In this document: positions 1 through 7,366 of the stretch, piece by piece
Layout of the letters: every line of letters starts with the position of its first letter
Numbering within the stretch: position 1 is the stretch's first letter
Source of the DNA: BOG-1112 sp964635325
Lineage (GTDB): Bacteria; Bdellovibrionota_B; Oligoflexia; Oligoflexales; Bog-1112
Length of the DNA stretch: 24,463 nucleotides
Reading direction: 5' to 3'
NCBI GenBank assembly: GCA_964635325.1
Contig: CAZWOL010000044.1
Span: 1 to 24,463, forward strand
Position numbers and translations under genes: made by a program
Notes under the pieces: generated by a model
Told to the model about the DNA's origin: nothing
Seen by the model: the letters and a program-made list of their open reading frames with translations, nothing else
The model's database searches: none

Positions 1-65
1 CATCTCTCCCAGCGCTTTGTCAAAGTAGTAAGCCAAACCTCGAAAATTGGGTCGCAATGAATTTC

Positions 66-91
66 AAGTGTACTCTAAACACTTCTATAGA
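66..91 (+). promoter_or_regulatory. Possible promoter with inverted repeat
   Basis: A perfect inverted repeat, AAGTGT (66-71) and ACACTT (79-84) separated by 7 bases, is followed directly by a -10-like TATAGA (86-91). It lies 30 bases ahead of the hydrolase start. The -35 match is poor (TTTCAA at 62-67), so the promoter call rests on the -10 and on position. The palindrome placed between the hexamers could be an operator. This is inference from one site. Confidence 0.3.
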
Positions 92-121
92 TTCTTGCAC
101 TGCAAAATAGGGGGGTTGAAG

Positions 122-1126
122 ATGTTGCGTTGGGCTCGTGTTGCTTTGGTGCTTTTGACGTTTGTGTTCTGTTCTGCGTATGCTGCTACCAAGGAGATTG
201 CACCACATTTTATCAAACTTGGTGCGCATTTAGAGGGGCGTAGGCTCCCAGTTTTTTCCTCGCAAAGTCTCAAAGCTTCACAGTCTATACGACGCATTGT
301 TCTGATCGTGCATGGGATACGTCGCAATGCAGGTGATTACTTTCGCATGATGAATGGACTTGCTGAGGACTCTGGTGTGGATGGGTCGGATCAGTTTATC
401 ATAGCACCGCAGTTTCTTAATAATAACGATGTTGATGATGAAACATCAGTTCCTCAGGGCACGCTCTATTGGCAGAATAGTGAATGGAAAGAAGGTCAAA
501 AGGATCTTGGGGGACAGTTTAGTAGCTTTGCGGTTTTGGATGCTCTACTCATAACTCTCAAAACACGTTTTCCGAATGTGGAGAGAGTCGTGCTTGCGTC
601 GCATTCTGCAGGTTCTCAGATGATACAACGTTATGCTGCTCTGACGACGGTGGACCAATCTCCAATTTTGCGGGGAGTGCAGTTGCATTTTCTTGTTGCG
701 AGTCCTTCGTCGTATCTATATTTGGATGCGGAGCGTAAGGAGCTTTGTGCTTCTCATCAAAATCAGACCTGCCTGTTGCAACACTGTCCAGAGTTTAATA
801 GCTATCCCTATGGTCTTGAAAATATCGTTGAGTATGGCTCAAAGCTGGAGCCTTCGGAAATTCGAAAAAACTATCTACGTCATGAAATCTACTATGCGCT
901 TGGTACAGCGGATAATGATTCCGATGCTAGGGTGTTGGATAGGTCTTGCGCTGCGCAAGCTCAGGGGTCAAATCGTCTGGATAGAGGTCTGAACTTTGTG
1001 AGCTCCCTAGCTCGCTATGGATATATGGGTCGTCCGATTTTGGTCAGGGGAGCAACCCATGACGCTAAGCATGCGGGGCGCAGCTTGTTTCAGTCGCCTA
1101 AAATTTTGAAAATCCTATTTGAATAG
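122..1126 (+). CDS. Secreted alpha/beta-hydrolase family protein
   Basis: Probable exported serine hydrolase of 334 residues. The ATG at 122 is chosen because a G-rich ribosome site (about 110-116) precedes it and the protein then begins with a classic signal peptide (MLRWARVALVLLTFVFCSAYA, cleaved near residue 21-22). An upstream in-frame ATG at 47 would bury that signal. An early VLIVHGIRRNAGDYF segment looks like the oxyanion-loop HG motif. The nucleophile elbow reads SHSAG, with Ser162 as probable nucleophile, and a late GATHD segment supplies a candidate catalytic His313. Several cysteines (LCASHQNQTCLLQHC) suggest disulfides, consistent with a periplasmic or secreted location. The substrate cannot be read from sequence. 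It ends 12 bases from the end of the convergent lipoprotein gene. The hydrolase fold is fairly sure; a specific enzyme name is not. Confidence 0.75.
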   Translation: MLRWARVALVLLTFVFCSAYAATKEIAPHFIKLGAHLEGRRLPVFSSQSLKASQSIRRIVLIVHGIRRNAGDYFRMMNGLAEDSGVDGSDQFIIAPQFLNNNDVDDETSVPQGTLYWQNSEWKEGQKDLGGQFSSFAVLDALLITLKTRFPNVERVVLASHSAGSQMIQRYAALTTVDQSPILRGVQLHFLVASPSSYLYLDAERKELCASHQNQTCLLQHCPEFNSYPYGLENIVEYGSKLEPSEIRKNYLRHEIYYALGTADNDSDARVLDRSCAAQAQGSNRLDRGLNFVSSLARYGYMGRPILVRGATHDAKHAGRSLFQSPKILKILFE

Positions 1127-1138
1127 ACTCTTCTGTGT

Positions 1139-2560
1139 CTAAGGTGTGTTGACGCTTCGGCTGACCGTCGTTTTATCCGACAGCATATACTCTGCTCGTA
1201 CGACAGATCCTGTTGCAGTGCAAGGGAGTTGGTCTTGGTACTGTATGTTGTTGTAGCTCTCCTGGCAGCCGACGATGCTCATCGATTCTAGAGATCTAAA
1301 ATGACTTGGTGTGAGGAGCCAGTGGTTGCCGGATTGTCGGTCTGCACGCAGAAAGGGTTTGAGGAAAATGCTGACGTAGGCTCTGTCCGAAAGTTCTCCA
1401 CGTTGGTTGCGAAATTGTGCGTAGACAAAACGGTTGCCATCATTGGGAGACAGTTTGATGGGGACGCTATCACTGAGTGGTAGCCAGGTTCCAGTCCATT
1501 CGGAGTCTTGGATATTTCCACTGATGAACATCTCAATGGTGTCATCTGGAGTGTGATCAAAGCGTGGTACTACAGTGATGTCGAACTCATCGGTCCAAAG
1601 GAGCTGGTTTTGTACTGTCAGATCATAGGGTGGGTATGTATCATCAAGCACCAGGTCTAATGCTATGTCAGGACAACGATTGCCTGCGATATCTTTAATC
1701 GATGCGATCACGTGCTTTGGTCCGTTTCCAGGACTTAGGTTCACGATAGCATCGACTTGTTCCTCAAAGCTGACCCACGAACTCTCATCGACGTTACCTG
1801 AAAATTTATAAAAGAGAGGGCCATCGTTTTCTGCAGATAGTAGAACTTTGACATCGGTCTTGTATGATCGACTGCCTAACGGGGAGGCCTGACAGTTTTT
1901 GGGTACAGAGGTTTTTTTCCAAATTGTTACAGTACTCTCGGGTCCCTCGTTGCCAAAAATGTTGCGATGTTTGACTTGGATTGTTTTGAGTCCGTCGGAT
2001 CCTGAAATAGCGATTGGTAGGACAAGATCTTTTGGAATGGTGTACCACTGTCCATTTGGATGATTTGCGACGTCTCCTGCAACCCAAATCTCTTGCGTAT
2101 CCGCTTCGAGGAACGGGGAAAATAGCAGATGACCGATGCTGTTTGTAGCGGTTTCTTGGAATGTTGCAATAACGGTTTTGGGTTTTTTTAGGCTGTAGAC
2201 CCATTTTAAGCGTTGGTTGACGACACCAATACCGTCCGTGCGATGGATTTTCAATGTGAGGAAGTAACTACCCTCTTCTAAGTAGCTCAGTTGTATAGAC
2301 TTGCGAATGGGGAGCTCTTGATTCAATGGGGTGTCTGAGGAAAATCCTTCACCGCTGAGTGAGAAAGTAAACCCCTCTGGGTTGCTGAGGTCGAGGACGA
2401 GTTGATTCTGAGTTTTGCCAGTGTAGCTTCTTTGTAGTCCATAGTTCATGTCGTACTTGCTGGTGTAGTTTGTACCGTTCTGTCCGCAGGAGGAGAAGAG
2501 ACTGATGCATAGAATGTATTTAAGAATATTCATAGCAGCTCTGTATTTCATACTCTTCAT
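1139..2560 (-). CDS. Lipoprotein with tandem Ig-like repeats
   Basis: Hypothetical outer-envelope lipoprotein of up to 473 residues. The N-terminus (ILKYILCISLFSSCGQ) is a short hydrophobic signal ending in a Cys, giving a lipobox-like site at Cys25. Four related modules of roughly 75-95 residues can be seen at about 50-124, 126-214, 217-304 and 305-400. The last three share the pattern 'SG(N/D)x, W, hydrophobic-x-LS-x-G(D/N)G, hydrophobic-x-A, N/D-x-x-G', as expected of bacterial Ig-like beta-sandwiches. A C-terminal segment with two Cys (GCQ, LPCTA) follows. Three in-frame ATGs (2560, 2548, 2533) all have weak ribosome sites, so the exact start is open. It lies 23 bases downstream of another lipoprotein-like gene on the same strand and is probably co-transcribed with it. 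A surface or adhesion role is inference. Confidence 0.7.
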   Translation of the reverse strand: MKSMKYRAAMNILKYILCISLFSSCGQNGTNYTSKYDMNYGLQRSYTGKTQNQLVLDLSNPEGFTFSLSGEGFSSDTPLNQELPIRKSIQLSYLEEGSYFLTLKIHRTDGIGVVNQRLKWVYSLKKPKTVIATFQETATNSIGHLLFSPFLEADTQEIWVAGDVANHPNGQWYTIPKDLVLPIAISGSDGLKTIQVKHRNIFGNEGPESTVTIWKKTSVPKNCQASPLGSRSYKTDVKVLLSAENDGPLFYKFSGNVDESSWVSFEEQVDAIVNLSPGNGPKHVIASIKDIAGNRCPDIALDLVLDDTYPPYDLTVQNQLLWTDEFDITVVPRFDHTPDDTIEMFISGNIQDSEWTGTWLPLSDSVPIKLSPNDGNRFVYAQFRNQRGELSDRAYVSIFLKPFLRADRQSGNHWLLTPSHFRSLESMSIVGCQESYNNIQYQDQLPCTATGSVVRAEYMLSDKTTVSRSVNTP

Positions 2561-2583
2561 GCGCTAACGTATACAAACGTGTC

Positions 2584-3606
2584 TTAGTCTTGTGTAAGTG
2601 TTGTGACATCGACTTTAAAATACAAATACGAGATCGTTGCCCGGATTACGAGCAACATGTTGGGTTTGGAATGTATGGTTGTGGGACCTGTGAGAAAACT
2701 TGTTTCGTTGGTGATAAACCCACCATTCGCCAATGTGTTGCCGTGTCCATCCGCTGCTCCGACGTTGACAATCTCACCTCCAGCAACGGATGTTCCAGCT
2801 GTACCAAAGATGGCATCGGCATCGGCACCGGTCAAAACACCTCCATAGGTATCTTCAACTAATTTGTAATCCATCGTTGTGAGGACCACGTCACGACAGG
2901 TGGTATTTGCGTTGCCTAGTGCTACGGTACAATGCAACGTAAATTCGAAAAGACCTTCTCCAGCAACCGTCATCCCAACATAGCGGGCTTGTGTGATCGT
3001 GAATGATGGAGATGCTTGCCCAGATACCGAGAGAGTGTGACCATCTCCGACATGTGCCTTGCTGAAAATAGAATCAGCACCCTTTGTAATATCGTAAAAA
3101 CTATAGCTCACAACCTCTGTGCCCGAGATTGGATTGTCCAATTGTGCCGTAACTTTGACATTTAAGAGGTCGGTCGAGTCTGCAACGTTTGCAAACACTG
3201 CAGTATCGTTGACAGCCCATGTTGTGAAATCTGTAGCGCCCGTTGCACTTGCAGAGTATGTGTTTCCATTGATCGCAAATTGCGTTAGTTTTGCAAGACA
3301 GCCTCGATCAAATTTGTAGGCTTGGAGGTTGGTGCTAGCCTCGGTTGCGGTTGATGTGTAACCGCTTGCGCACGAAGTGAGAGAAATTGAGAAACTCGTT
3401 GCATTAGCGACGAGATTTAATTTGGGTTGAGTGTGATTATTTAAAACTACCGGCACCAAGATAAGCTCGAGATGGGCTTTGCGTTCTTCCTCACGACCTC
3501 GTGACGAGGTGGACGCATCGAAATTGTCAGCTGTTGGTCCACAACGACTGATCAGGACTCCGATGAGTCCCAGGAGTAAAATTGCAATCCTATCCCTGGA
3601 TTTCAT
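2584..3606 (-). CDS. Lipoprotein-like envelope protein, Thr/Ala-rich
   Basis: Hypothetical exported protein of 340 residues that I do not recognise. The N-terminus MKSRDRIAILLLGLIGVLISRCG is a positively charged, hydrophobic signal followed by Cys22. Arg directly before the Cys is unusual for a lipobox, so lipidation is likely but not certain. The mature part is rich in Thr, Ser, Ala and Gly and alternates in a way typical of beta-structure (for example SFSISLTSCASGYTSTATEA). It has only a few further cysteines (SC, RGC, HC, TC), possibly paired. It is the first gene of a probable two-gene minus-strand unit with the Ig-repeat lipoprotein. Its start lies 28 bases downstream of a perfect inverted repeat at 3634-3659. 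No convincing ribosome site is adjacent to the ATG. Confidence 0.65.
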   Translation of the reverse strand: MKSRDRIAILLLGLIGVLISRCGPTADNFDASTSSRGREEERKAHLELILVPVVLNNHTQPKLNLVANATSFSISLTSCASGYTSTATEASTNLQAYKFDRGCLAKLTQFAINGNTYSASATGATDFTTWAVNDTAVFANVADSTDLLNVKVTAQLDNPISGTEVVSYSFYDITKGADSIFSKAHVGDGHTLSVSGQASPSFTITQARYVGMTVAGEGLFEFTLHCTVALGNANTTCRDVVLTTMDYKLVEDTYGGVLTGADADAIFGTAGTSVAGGEIVNVGAADGHGNTLANGGFITNETSFLTGPTTIHSKPNMLLVIRATISYLYFKVDVTTLTQD

Positions 3607-3633
3607 AAGTGGCTTTATACCTTGTGTTACTCA

Positions 3634-3659
3634 TTGGACTTAGCGGCATAAAAGTCCAA
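3634..3659. promoter_or_regulatory. Perfect 8-bp inverted repeat
   Basis: TTGGACTT (3634-3641) and AAGTCCAA (3652-3659) are exact reverse complements separated by 10 bases. The pair lies 28 bases upstream of the minus-strand lipoprotein gene. No run of T follows on either strand, which argues against a simple terminator. It could be an operator or a hairpin in the 5' leader of that gene. Confidence 0.4.
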
Positions 3660-3814
3660 AGAATTTAGGGATCTATAAATTAGTCTGGTTTTTTCAGAAG
3701 CTTAGCATTTGCAGTGAAGTATTTATGCTAACAGATTGGGCAGCTCATAACTTTGTGCGAAGAAAAAAGCTTCATTTAGTGCGTGCCATGCCAAAGGTGC
3801 TTTTGAATCGATAG

Positions 3815-3820
3815 TATAAT
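3815..3820 (+). promoter_or_regulatory. Candidate -10 box for folA
   Basis: An exact consensus TATAAT lies 43 bases before the dihydrofolate reductase start. No good -35 hexamer is found 16-18 bases upstream, so only the -10 is annotated. Confidence 0.4.
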
Positions 3821-3862
3821 ATTAGGACAAGATCTATAGAAGAGAAGAAGGGAAGACATACT

Positions 3863-4348
3863 ATGAAGATTTCACTCATTGTGGCTATGGGACTGAATCG
3901 TCAAATTGGATTAGCAGGAAAACTACCTTGGAGAGTACCAGGGGATTTGAAAAATTTTAAACGCATTACGATGGGTCACACGCTTATCTTTGGTCGCAAA
4001 ACGTACGAGTCTATCGGAAAGGTGCTGCCTGGTCGTACATCTATTGTTCTTACTCGAGATGCAAACTATACGGTTCCTTCTTGTAAGGTTGTAAATAGCT
4101 TAGGTGCTGCTCTAGAAATGGCAGAGCAGTCAGGTGAGACAGAGACTTTTATTGCAGGTGGAAGTCACGTATACGCTCAAAGTTTGAAATTTGTTACACG
4201 TGCCCATATCACCTACATCAGCTACGATGGTGAGGCCGATACTTTTTTTCCAGAATGGAAGATGAATGGATGGACACGCACGCATACCAACCAGTCAGAA
4301 GTCGAAGGAGAACTCTCCTGGCAATATGAAATTTGGGACAAAGACTAG
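3863..4348 (+). CDS. folA: Dihydrofolate reductase
   Basis: Reduces dihydrofolate to tetrahydrofolate with NADPH in the cytoplasm. Its 161 residues are the normal bacterial length (about 160). Family marks are clear: MKISLIVAMGLNRQIG at the N-terminus, the substrate-loop motif GKLPWRVPGDLKNFKR with Asp28 as the conserved active-site acid, the cofactor-binding GRKTYESIG and LPGRTSIVLTR segments, and FIAGGSHVY with the conserved double Gly. A good ribosome site (GAAGGGAAG) precedes the ATG. The gene is flanked by an exact TATAAT upstream and is convergent with the receiver-like gene downstream. No thymidylate synthase gene is next to it, although the two are often neighbours. I see no unusual substitutions. 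Confidence 0.96.
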   Translation: MKISLIVAMGLNRQIGLAGKLPWRVPGDLKNFKRITMGHTLIFGRKTYESIGKVLPGRTSIVLTRDANYTVPSCKVVNSLGAALEMAEQSGETETFIAGGSHVYAQSLKFVTRAHITYISYDGEADTFFPEWKMNGWTRTHTNQSEVEGELSWQYEIWDKD

Positions 4349-4376
4349 AGATTAGGTGGATGCTCTATAACAAACT

Positions 4377-4410
4377 CCCCCATTAGCTCCATAGAGTTTT
4401 GGCTTGGGGG
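4377..4410. terminator. Imperfect hairpin between convergent genes
   Basis: CCCCCA (4377-4382) pairs with TGGGGG (4405-4410), with a second short pairing inside (AGC at 4385-4387 with GCT at 4402-4404). It sits between the ends of folA and the convergent minus-strand gene, where a bidirectional terminator would be expected. There is no T-run on either side, so an intrinsic terminator is weakly supported. Confidence 0.3.
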
Positions 4411-4434
4411 CGCCCTCCTTGCAGAGAAAGCTGT

Positions 4435-5136
4435 CTAACCGAACAGAGCTTCTTTTAAAATACGTTTTGCAATGATCGGAGATGAATTGATGTAGCGACT
4501 GGGGCAGTTTTCTGGTCTGTTTTTGTCGGTGAGCAAACGATCATAGATTGCTTCGAGCAACTTGATACCGTTTGTAGGATCTTTCATTGCAAGAAATTCG
4601 ATCTTTTCGCGATGTGGACTTTCTGCATTGCGTGCCATGGTCTGCAAAATTTCTAAGACTTTGTCAGGACGTGAGATGCAGCTCGTTGGTTTGCTGAAGA
4701 AATCGATAGGAATTTCTTTTTTCAGCTCCAAAACGGGTTTGAAAGGTTTTAGACTTTTTTCAAATTTCTGCACGCGCAAACGCAGGGTCTGCCATTTGAC
4801 ACCGTAGCGATGGAAAAGTTTGCCATCGAACTTGACGTTGACCTCTTCTTTGGTCACATAACCTTGCCAGTTGAGAAAGATAGGACCAGCACCTTGCTCG
4901 CGAAGTAGGTCGGGTACATTGCTGGTAACGACATCCAAATTGATATGTCGAAAATAGCGACCCATAACGATGCAAGTGAATGAGGAGATCAGCCCTTTGT
5001 TTTTAGCAACCTCATTGAACAAACTCAGGTGATCTTGAAAATAATAAAGCTGGGCATCTTGTCCGAGCGTGTTTTCCCAGCCTTGTTTAACATCAGGATT
5101 CTCATCAAGCAGACAAATTATTGGCTTCGGTTTCAT
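4435..5136 (-). CDS. Degenerate receiver-like protein, function unknown
   Basis: Protein of 233 residues. The first ~110 residues resemble a response-regulator receiver fold: a beta-strand ending in an acidic pair (PIICLLDENPD, Asp11-Glu12), a helix, and a second hydrophobic strand, FTCIVMGRYF. The phospho-acceptor Asp expected at the end of that strand (around residue 58-59) is Met-Gly, so normal phosphorylation is unlikely. The remaining half is basic and helical (VKWQTLRLRVQKFEKSLKPF) and ends in AKRILKEALFG. It has no recognised DNA-binding or enzymatic domain. No signal peptide is present, so it should be cytoplasmic. The ribosome site is weak. A 139-bp structured repeat lies 66 bases upstream in the same reading direction. 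The receiver assignment is inferred from pattern only and could be wrong. Confidence 0.6.
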   Translation of the reverse strand: MKPKPIICLLDENPDVKQGWENTLGQDAQLYYFQDHLSLFNEVAKNKGLISSFTCIVMGRYFRHINLDVVTSNVPDLLREQGAGPIFLNWQGYVTKEEVNVKFDGKLFHRYGVKWQTLRLRVQKFEKSLKPFKPVLELKKEIPIDFFSKPTSCISRPDKVLEILQTMARNAESPHREKIEFLAMKDPTNGIKLLEAIYDRLLTDKNRPENCPSRYINSSPIIAKRILKEALFG

Positions 5137-5202
5137 TACTCAGTCAGTCTTTATGGAGGTTCACCAAGAGAGACTCTTGGAGCATGCGGTTTATGATTAT
5201 AA

Positions 5203-5341
5203 GGGCCAAACTAATAAATACGACAGCTGCATCACCATCGTCGCTTTGGCTTGTACCTAGAATGGGGTGTCCCCATCTGCAGAATCTAAACTGCGGTCCT
5301 CGCTTCTCGGCGCCTTGCTCCCCTATTTATTAGATAGGCCC
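5203..5341 (-). repeat. Structured inverted-repeat element, copy A
   Basis: A 139-bp element with terminal inverted repeats of 18 bases (5203-5220 against 5324-5341, 16 of 18 complementary). It is homologous to 22255-22373 in three blocks: 5299-5319 (20 of 21 bases identical), 5284-5295 (11 of 12) and 5216-5242 (23 of 27). A further perfect hairpin, ATGGGG-ACA-CCCCAT on the minus strand, lies in the variable centre and is absent from the other copy. The element lies in the 291-base gap between the acetyltransferase and the receiver-like gene, oriented like the latter. It encodes no protein and has no obvious flanking target duplication. It could be a MITE-like mobile repeat or a structured RNA/leader family. 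Confidence 0.85.
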
Positions 5342-5427
5342 TCAGCCCCTATCGATCTCGCAAGACCATAACTTTACTAGCAAATATTTGACATAGAAGA
5401 AAGGGTTTTTCGTCGTATGCGGCGATG

Positions 5428-6087
5428 CTACGGAGTGACAGTTGCCTCGTATTTCATCAGATAACGATTGAAGTAGGAGAACTGCTGGTCCCATTCATTC
5501 AGCTCGCTGATGATTTTGAAGTTAAGGTTCTTATAGAAGTTCACAACCTTGGTATCATCTTTGTAAACCATTAGAGTGAGATCTTGCGCAGGTTTTTTGC
5601 ATTGCTCAATGGCGTGCGCCATAATGCGCTCTCCGTAACCTTGACCACGCTTATCTTTGCGCACACAGACATTAAAAATCATCATGCTGCCAGCGGTGAC
5701 TTGGTCTTCATAGCGGCAGTTGAACATGCCTAAGAGTTTGTTGTCCTCGCGCACTACGAAAGCATTGATAGTCTTTGCAAAGCGCTCTTCAGCGTCTTCT
5801 TTGGCTTCTTGCATGGCTTGGTTCGCGCGTCGTTCCGCAAGCATTTTGTCGAGGCTCTGATATTTGATGAAATAGCGGATGAGGTTTTGGCGTCGACTCT
5901 CATCAAAACAATCCTGATGAATGCTCATGAGTTCCTTGAAATCAGAATCTTTCATTCCGCTGCGGAGCGGATTATGATTGCTGAATGTCAAATCGCTTTT
6001 GCGCTGTGCCTTGGTCCAAAAATAGGCGCCACCCGCACTTGCTAGGAGTATGAGAAACAATATTGCTATTTTGTGGGAGGATCTCAT
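5428..6087 (-). CDS. Membrane-anchored GNAT-family acetyltransferase
   Basis: Protein of 219 residues. Residues 6-24 (KIAILFLILLASAGGAYFW) form one transmembrane helix or uncleaved signal anchor. A GNAT N-acetyltransferase domain occupies about 40-215. The acetyl-CoA-binding motif A is seen as VCVRKDKRGQGYGERIM (R-G-Q-G-Y-G at 147-152), and the motif-B-like segment YKDDTKVVNFYKNLNFK is typical of the family. An inserted charged helix (about 80-104, EAKEDAEERF) lies between the first helices and the core. A spacing of AGGA to ATG supports the start. GNAT enzymes use cytosolic acetyl-CoA, so the anchor most likely holds the domain at the inner face of the inner membrane. The topology is not decided by charge (MRSSHK before, TKAQRK after). 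The acceptor substrate is unknown. Confidence 0.8.
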   Translation of the reverse strand: MRSSHKIAILFLILLASAGGAYFWTKAQRKSDLTFSNHNPLRSGMKDSDFKELMSIHQDCFDESRRQNLIRYFIKYQSLDKMLAERRANQAMQEAKEDAEERFAKTINAFVVREDNKLLGMFNCRYEDQVTAGSMMIFNVCVRKDKRGQGYGERIMAHAIEQCKKPAQDLTLMVYKDDTKVVNFYKNLNFKIISELNEWDQQFSYFNRYLMKYEATVTP

Positions 6088-6193
6088 GATTTTGATTCCT
6101 GTTTATCCGTGTTTGTAAGATTTAAAAGACGTGCATGGCGTCAAATGAATGCCAACTTGGACGTATTGCTAGATTGAAACGCTGTTGCTGTTT

Positions 6194-6778
6194 CTACACT
6201 TTATCGCGATTAGCAGCTAGATGAAAGAGGGTCGATGGAAAGGAACCAAGCGGTATGCTTTCTTCAGCCTTTATGGCATCTTCGAATTCTTTTACAGCCG
6301 TAATCAAATCAGGAAAGATGTTGTGCAAATCAGAGTCGCTAGGACTTTTTTGTACTTCGGTGCGTACCCAATCAAAATCCTGTTTGAGGGTGGCGAGTGT
6401 CTTGGCAAGTGCTGTCAAGTGCGCGGGACCGTTGCTTCTGTAGTTGTAACGTGTCAAGTAACGATTCAAAGCTTGGTCTGTACCACTTGCGAGAGCGCTC
6501 AGCTCGCGATGCTTGGTGCTCTCGCTACGCGCTACTTTGCGAAGCTCATCGACAGCGTCTTGGAGTTCGGCGCTAAAGCGAGATTTCTGGCACATAAATT
6601 CAAATGTATCTGCGGCTCGTCGCAAGGCATCTTCAGGCCACAGATCCTGTGCGCTAGCCCATAGCAGGCGGTTGGCAACAAAAAACTTTGTGATCAACTG
6701 AGAAGAGGCCTCAATGGAACTACGAGCAAATAGCGTAGAACTGCAAAAAAGGCCCAGCATGATAGCAAATTTAAACAC
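6194..6778 (-). CDS. Exported hypothetical helical protein
   Basis: Hypothetical protein of about 194 residues. The GTG at 6778 is preferred because TGAGG lies six bases upstream and the product then starts with a signal peptide (MFKFAIMLGLFCSSTLFA, cleaved before RSS). A longer version from a TTG at 6814 adds 12 residues without a visible ribosome site. The mature part is predicted all-helical and hydrophilic, with repeating Leu/Ala heptad-like spacing (ELQDAVDELRKVARSES, LTALAKTLATLKQDF). This would suit a small periplasmic helical-bundle protein. It contains one Cys. It stands between the ihfB-like gene and the acetyltransferase on the same strand, with gaps of about 110 bases either side. 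No family is recognised. Confidence 0.6.
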   Translation of the reverse strand: MFKFAIMLGLFCSSTLFARSSIEASSQLITKFFVANRLLWASAQDLWPEDALRRAADTFEFMCQKSRFSAELQDAVDELRKVARSESTKHRELSALASGTDQALNRYLTRYNYRSNGPAHLTALAKTLATLKQDFDWVRTEVQKSPSDSDLHNIFPDLITAVKEFEDAIKAEESIPLGSFPSTLFHLAANRDKV

Positions 6779-6890
6779 GGCTCGCCTCACTTTCTTCCAA
6801 CCTAAGAAATACAATAGAACACAACAGTCCTATTTTAGAATTGGAAAAAAGCGGATGAAGGAGTGGAAAAGAGGTGAGGAGGTCTCGGAG

Positions 6891-7181
6891 CTAGTCTTTG
6901 CCAAAAACTGCATCAACACGTTGGCGCAGTTCAGTGCCTGTTCTCCAGACCGGCAGTCGTTTCGATGGAACCTCAACTTCTCCACCAGTCTTGGGGTTGC
7001 GGCCTACATAGCTTTTGTATTCCTTGACAGAGAAGGCACCGAAGCCACGGATCTCAATGCGGCCACCCTTAGCAAGTGTTGAAGAAAGTGTGTTGAAGAA
7101 GAGGTCGACAAGTTCTTCGGCTTTGAATAAAGTGATTCCAGCCCTGTCTGACAGCTTTTCAATGAGTTCTGATTTGACCAT
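6891..7181 (-). CDS. ihfB: HU/IHF-family DNA-bending protein, IHF-beta-like
   Basis: Small basic nucleoid protein of 96 residues that binds and bends DNA as a dimer. The sequence carries the DNABII signature: MVKSELIEKLSDRAGI at the N-terminus, then GGRIEIRGFGAFSVKEYKSY and the DNA-contacting arm GRNPKTGGEVEVPSKRLPVW. RIEIRGFG together with the GRNPKTG arm, whose Pro intercalates at the bend, is closer to IHF beta subunits (MTKSELIE..., RIEIRGFG) than to HU. An HU role cannot be excluded. The length matches the family. A strong ribosome site (AAGGAG, 7 bases before the ATG) is present. It is transcribed away from the O-methyltransferase operon across a 185-base intergenic region. The partner alpha subunit is not in the window. 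Confidence 0.88.
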   Translation of the reverse strand: MVKSELIEKLSDRAGITLFKAEELVDLFFNTLSSTLAKGGRIEIRGFGAFSVKEYKSYVGRNPKTGGEVEVPSKRLPVWRTGTELRQRVDAVFGKD

Positions 7182-7366
7182 AAATGCTCCTTAGCAAGAT
7201 CGCACGGTGACCTTCTGCTCTAAACGTATTCTTAATTTCTTATCTTACTATCAATAACTTAGATATCAAGCCTGGAGTGCATTCTATTTTCGCACTTGTC
7301 GTTAATGAGCCTCAAGGCCATGCTAAAACTATGATCCTCGATACACCATGTGGAGAAATGTAAACC

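Noticed and set aside
2590..2862. A plus-strand, Cys-rich open frame opposite the lipoprotein gene
   Set aside because: It is antisense to a gene with a convincing signal peptide and composition, and has no ribosome site; it reads as a shadow frame.
5137..5427. Possible small protein genes in the intergenic region holding copy A of the repeat
   Set aside because: The open frames there run through the repeat in all orientations, lack ribosome sites and have no protein-like pattern.
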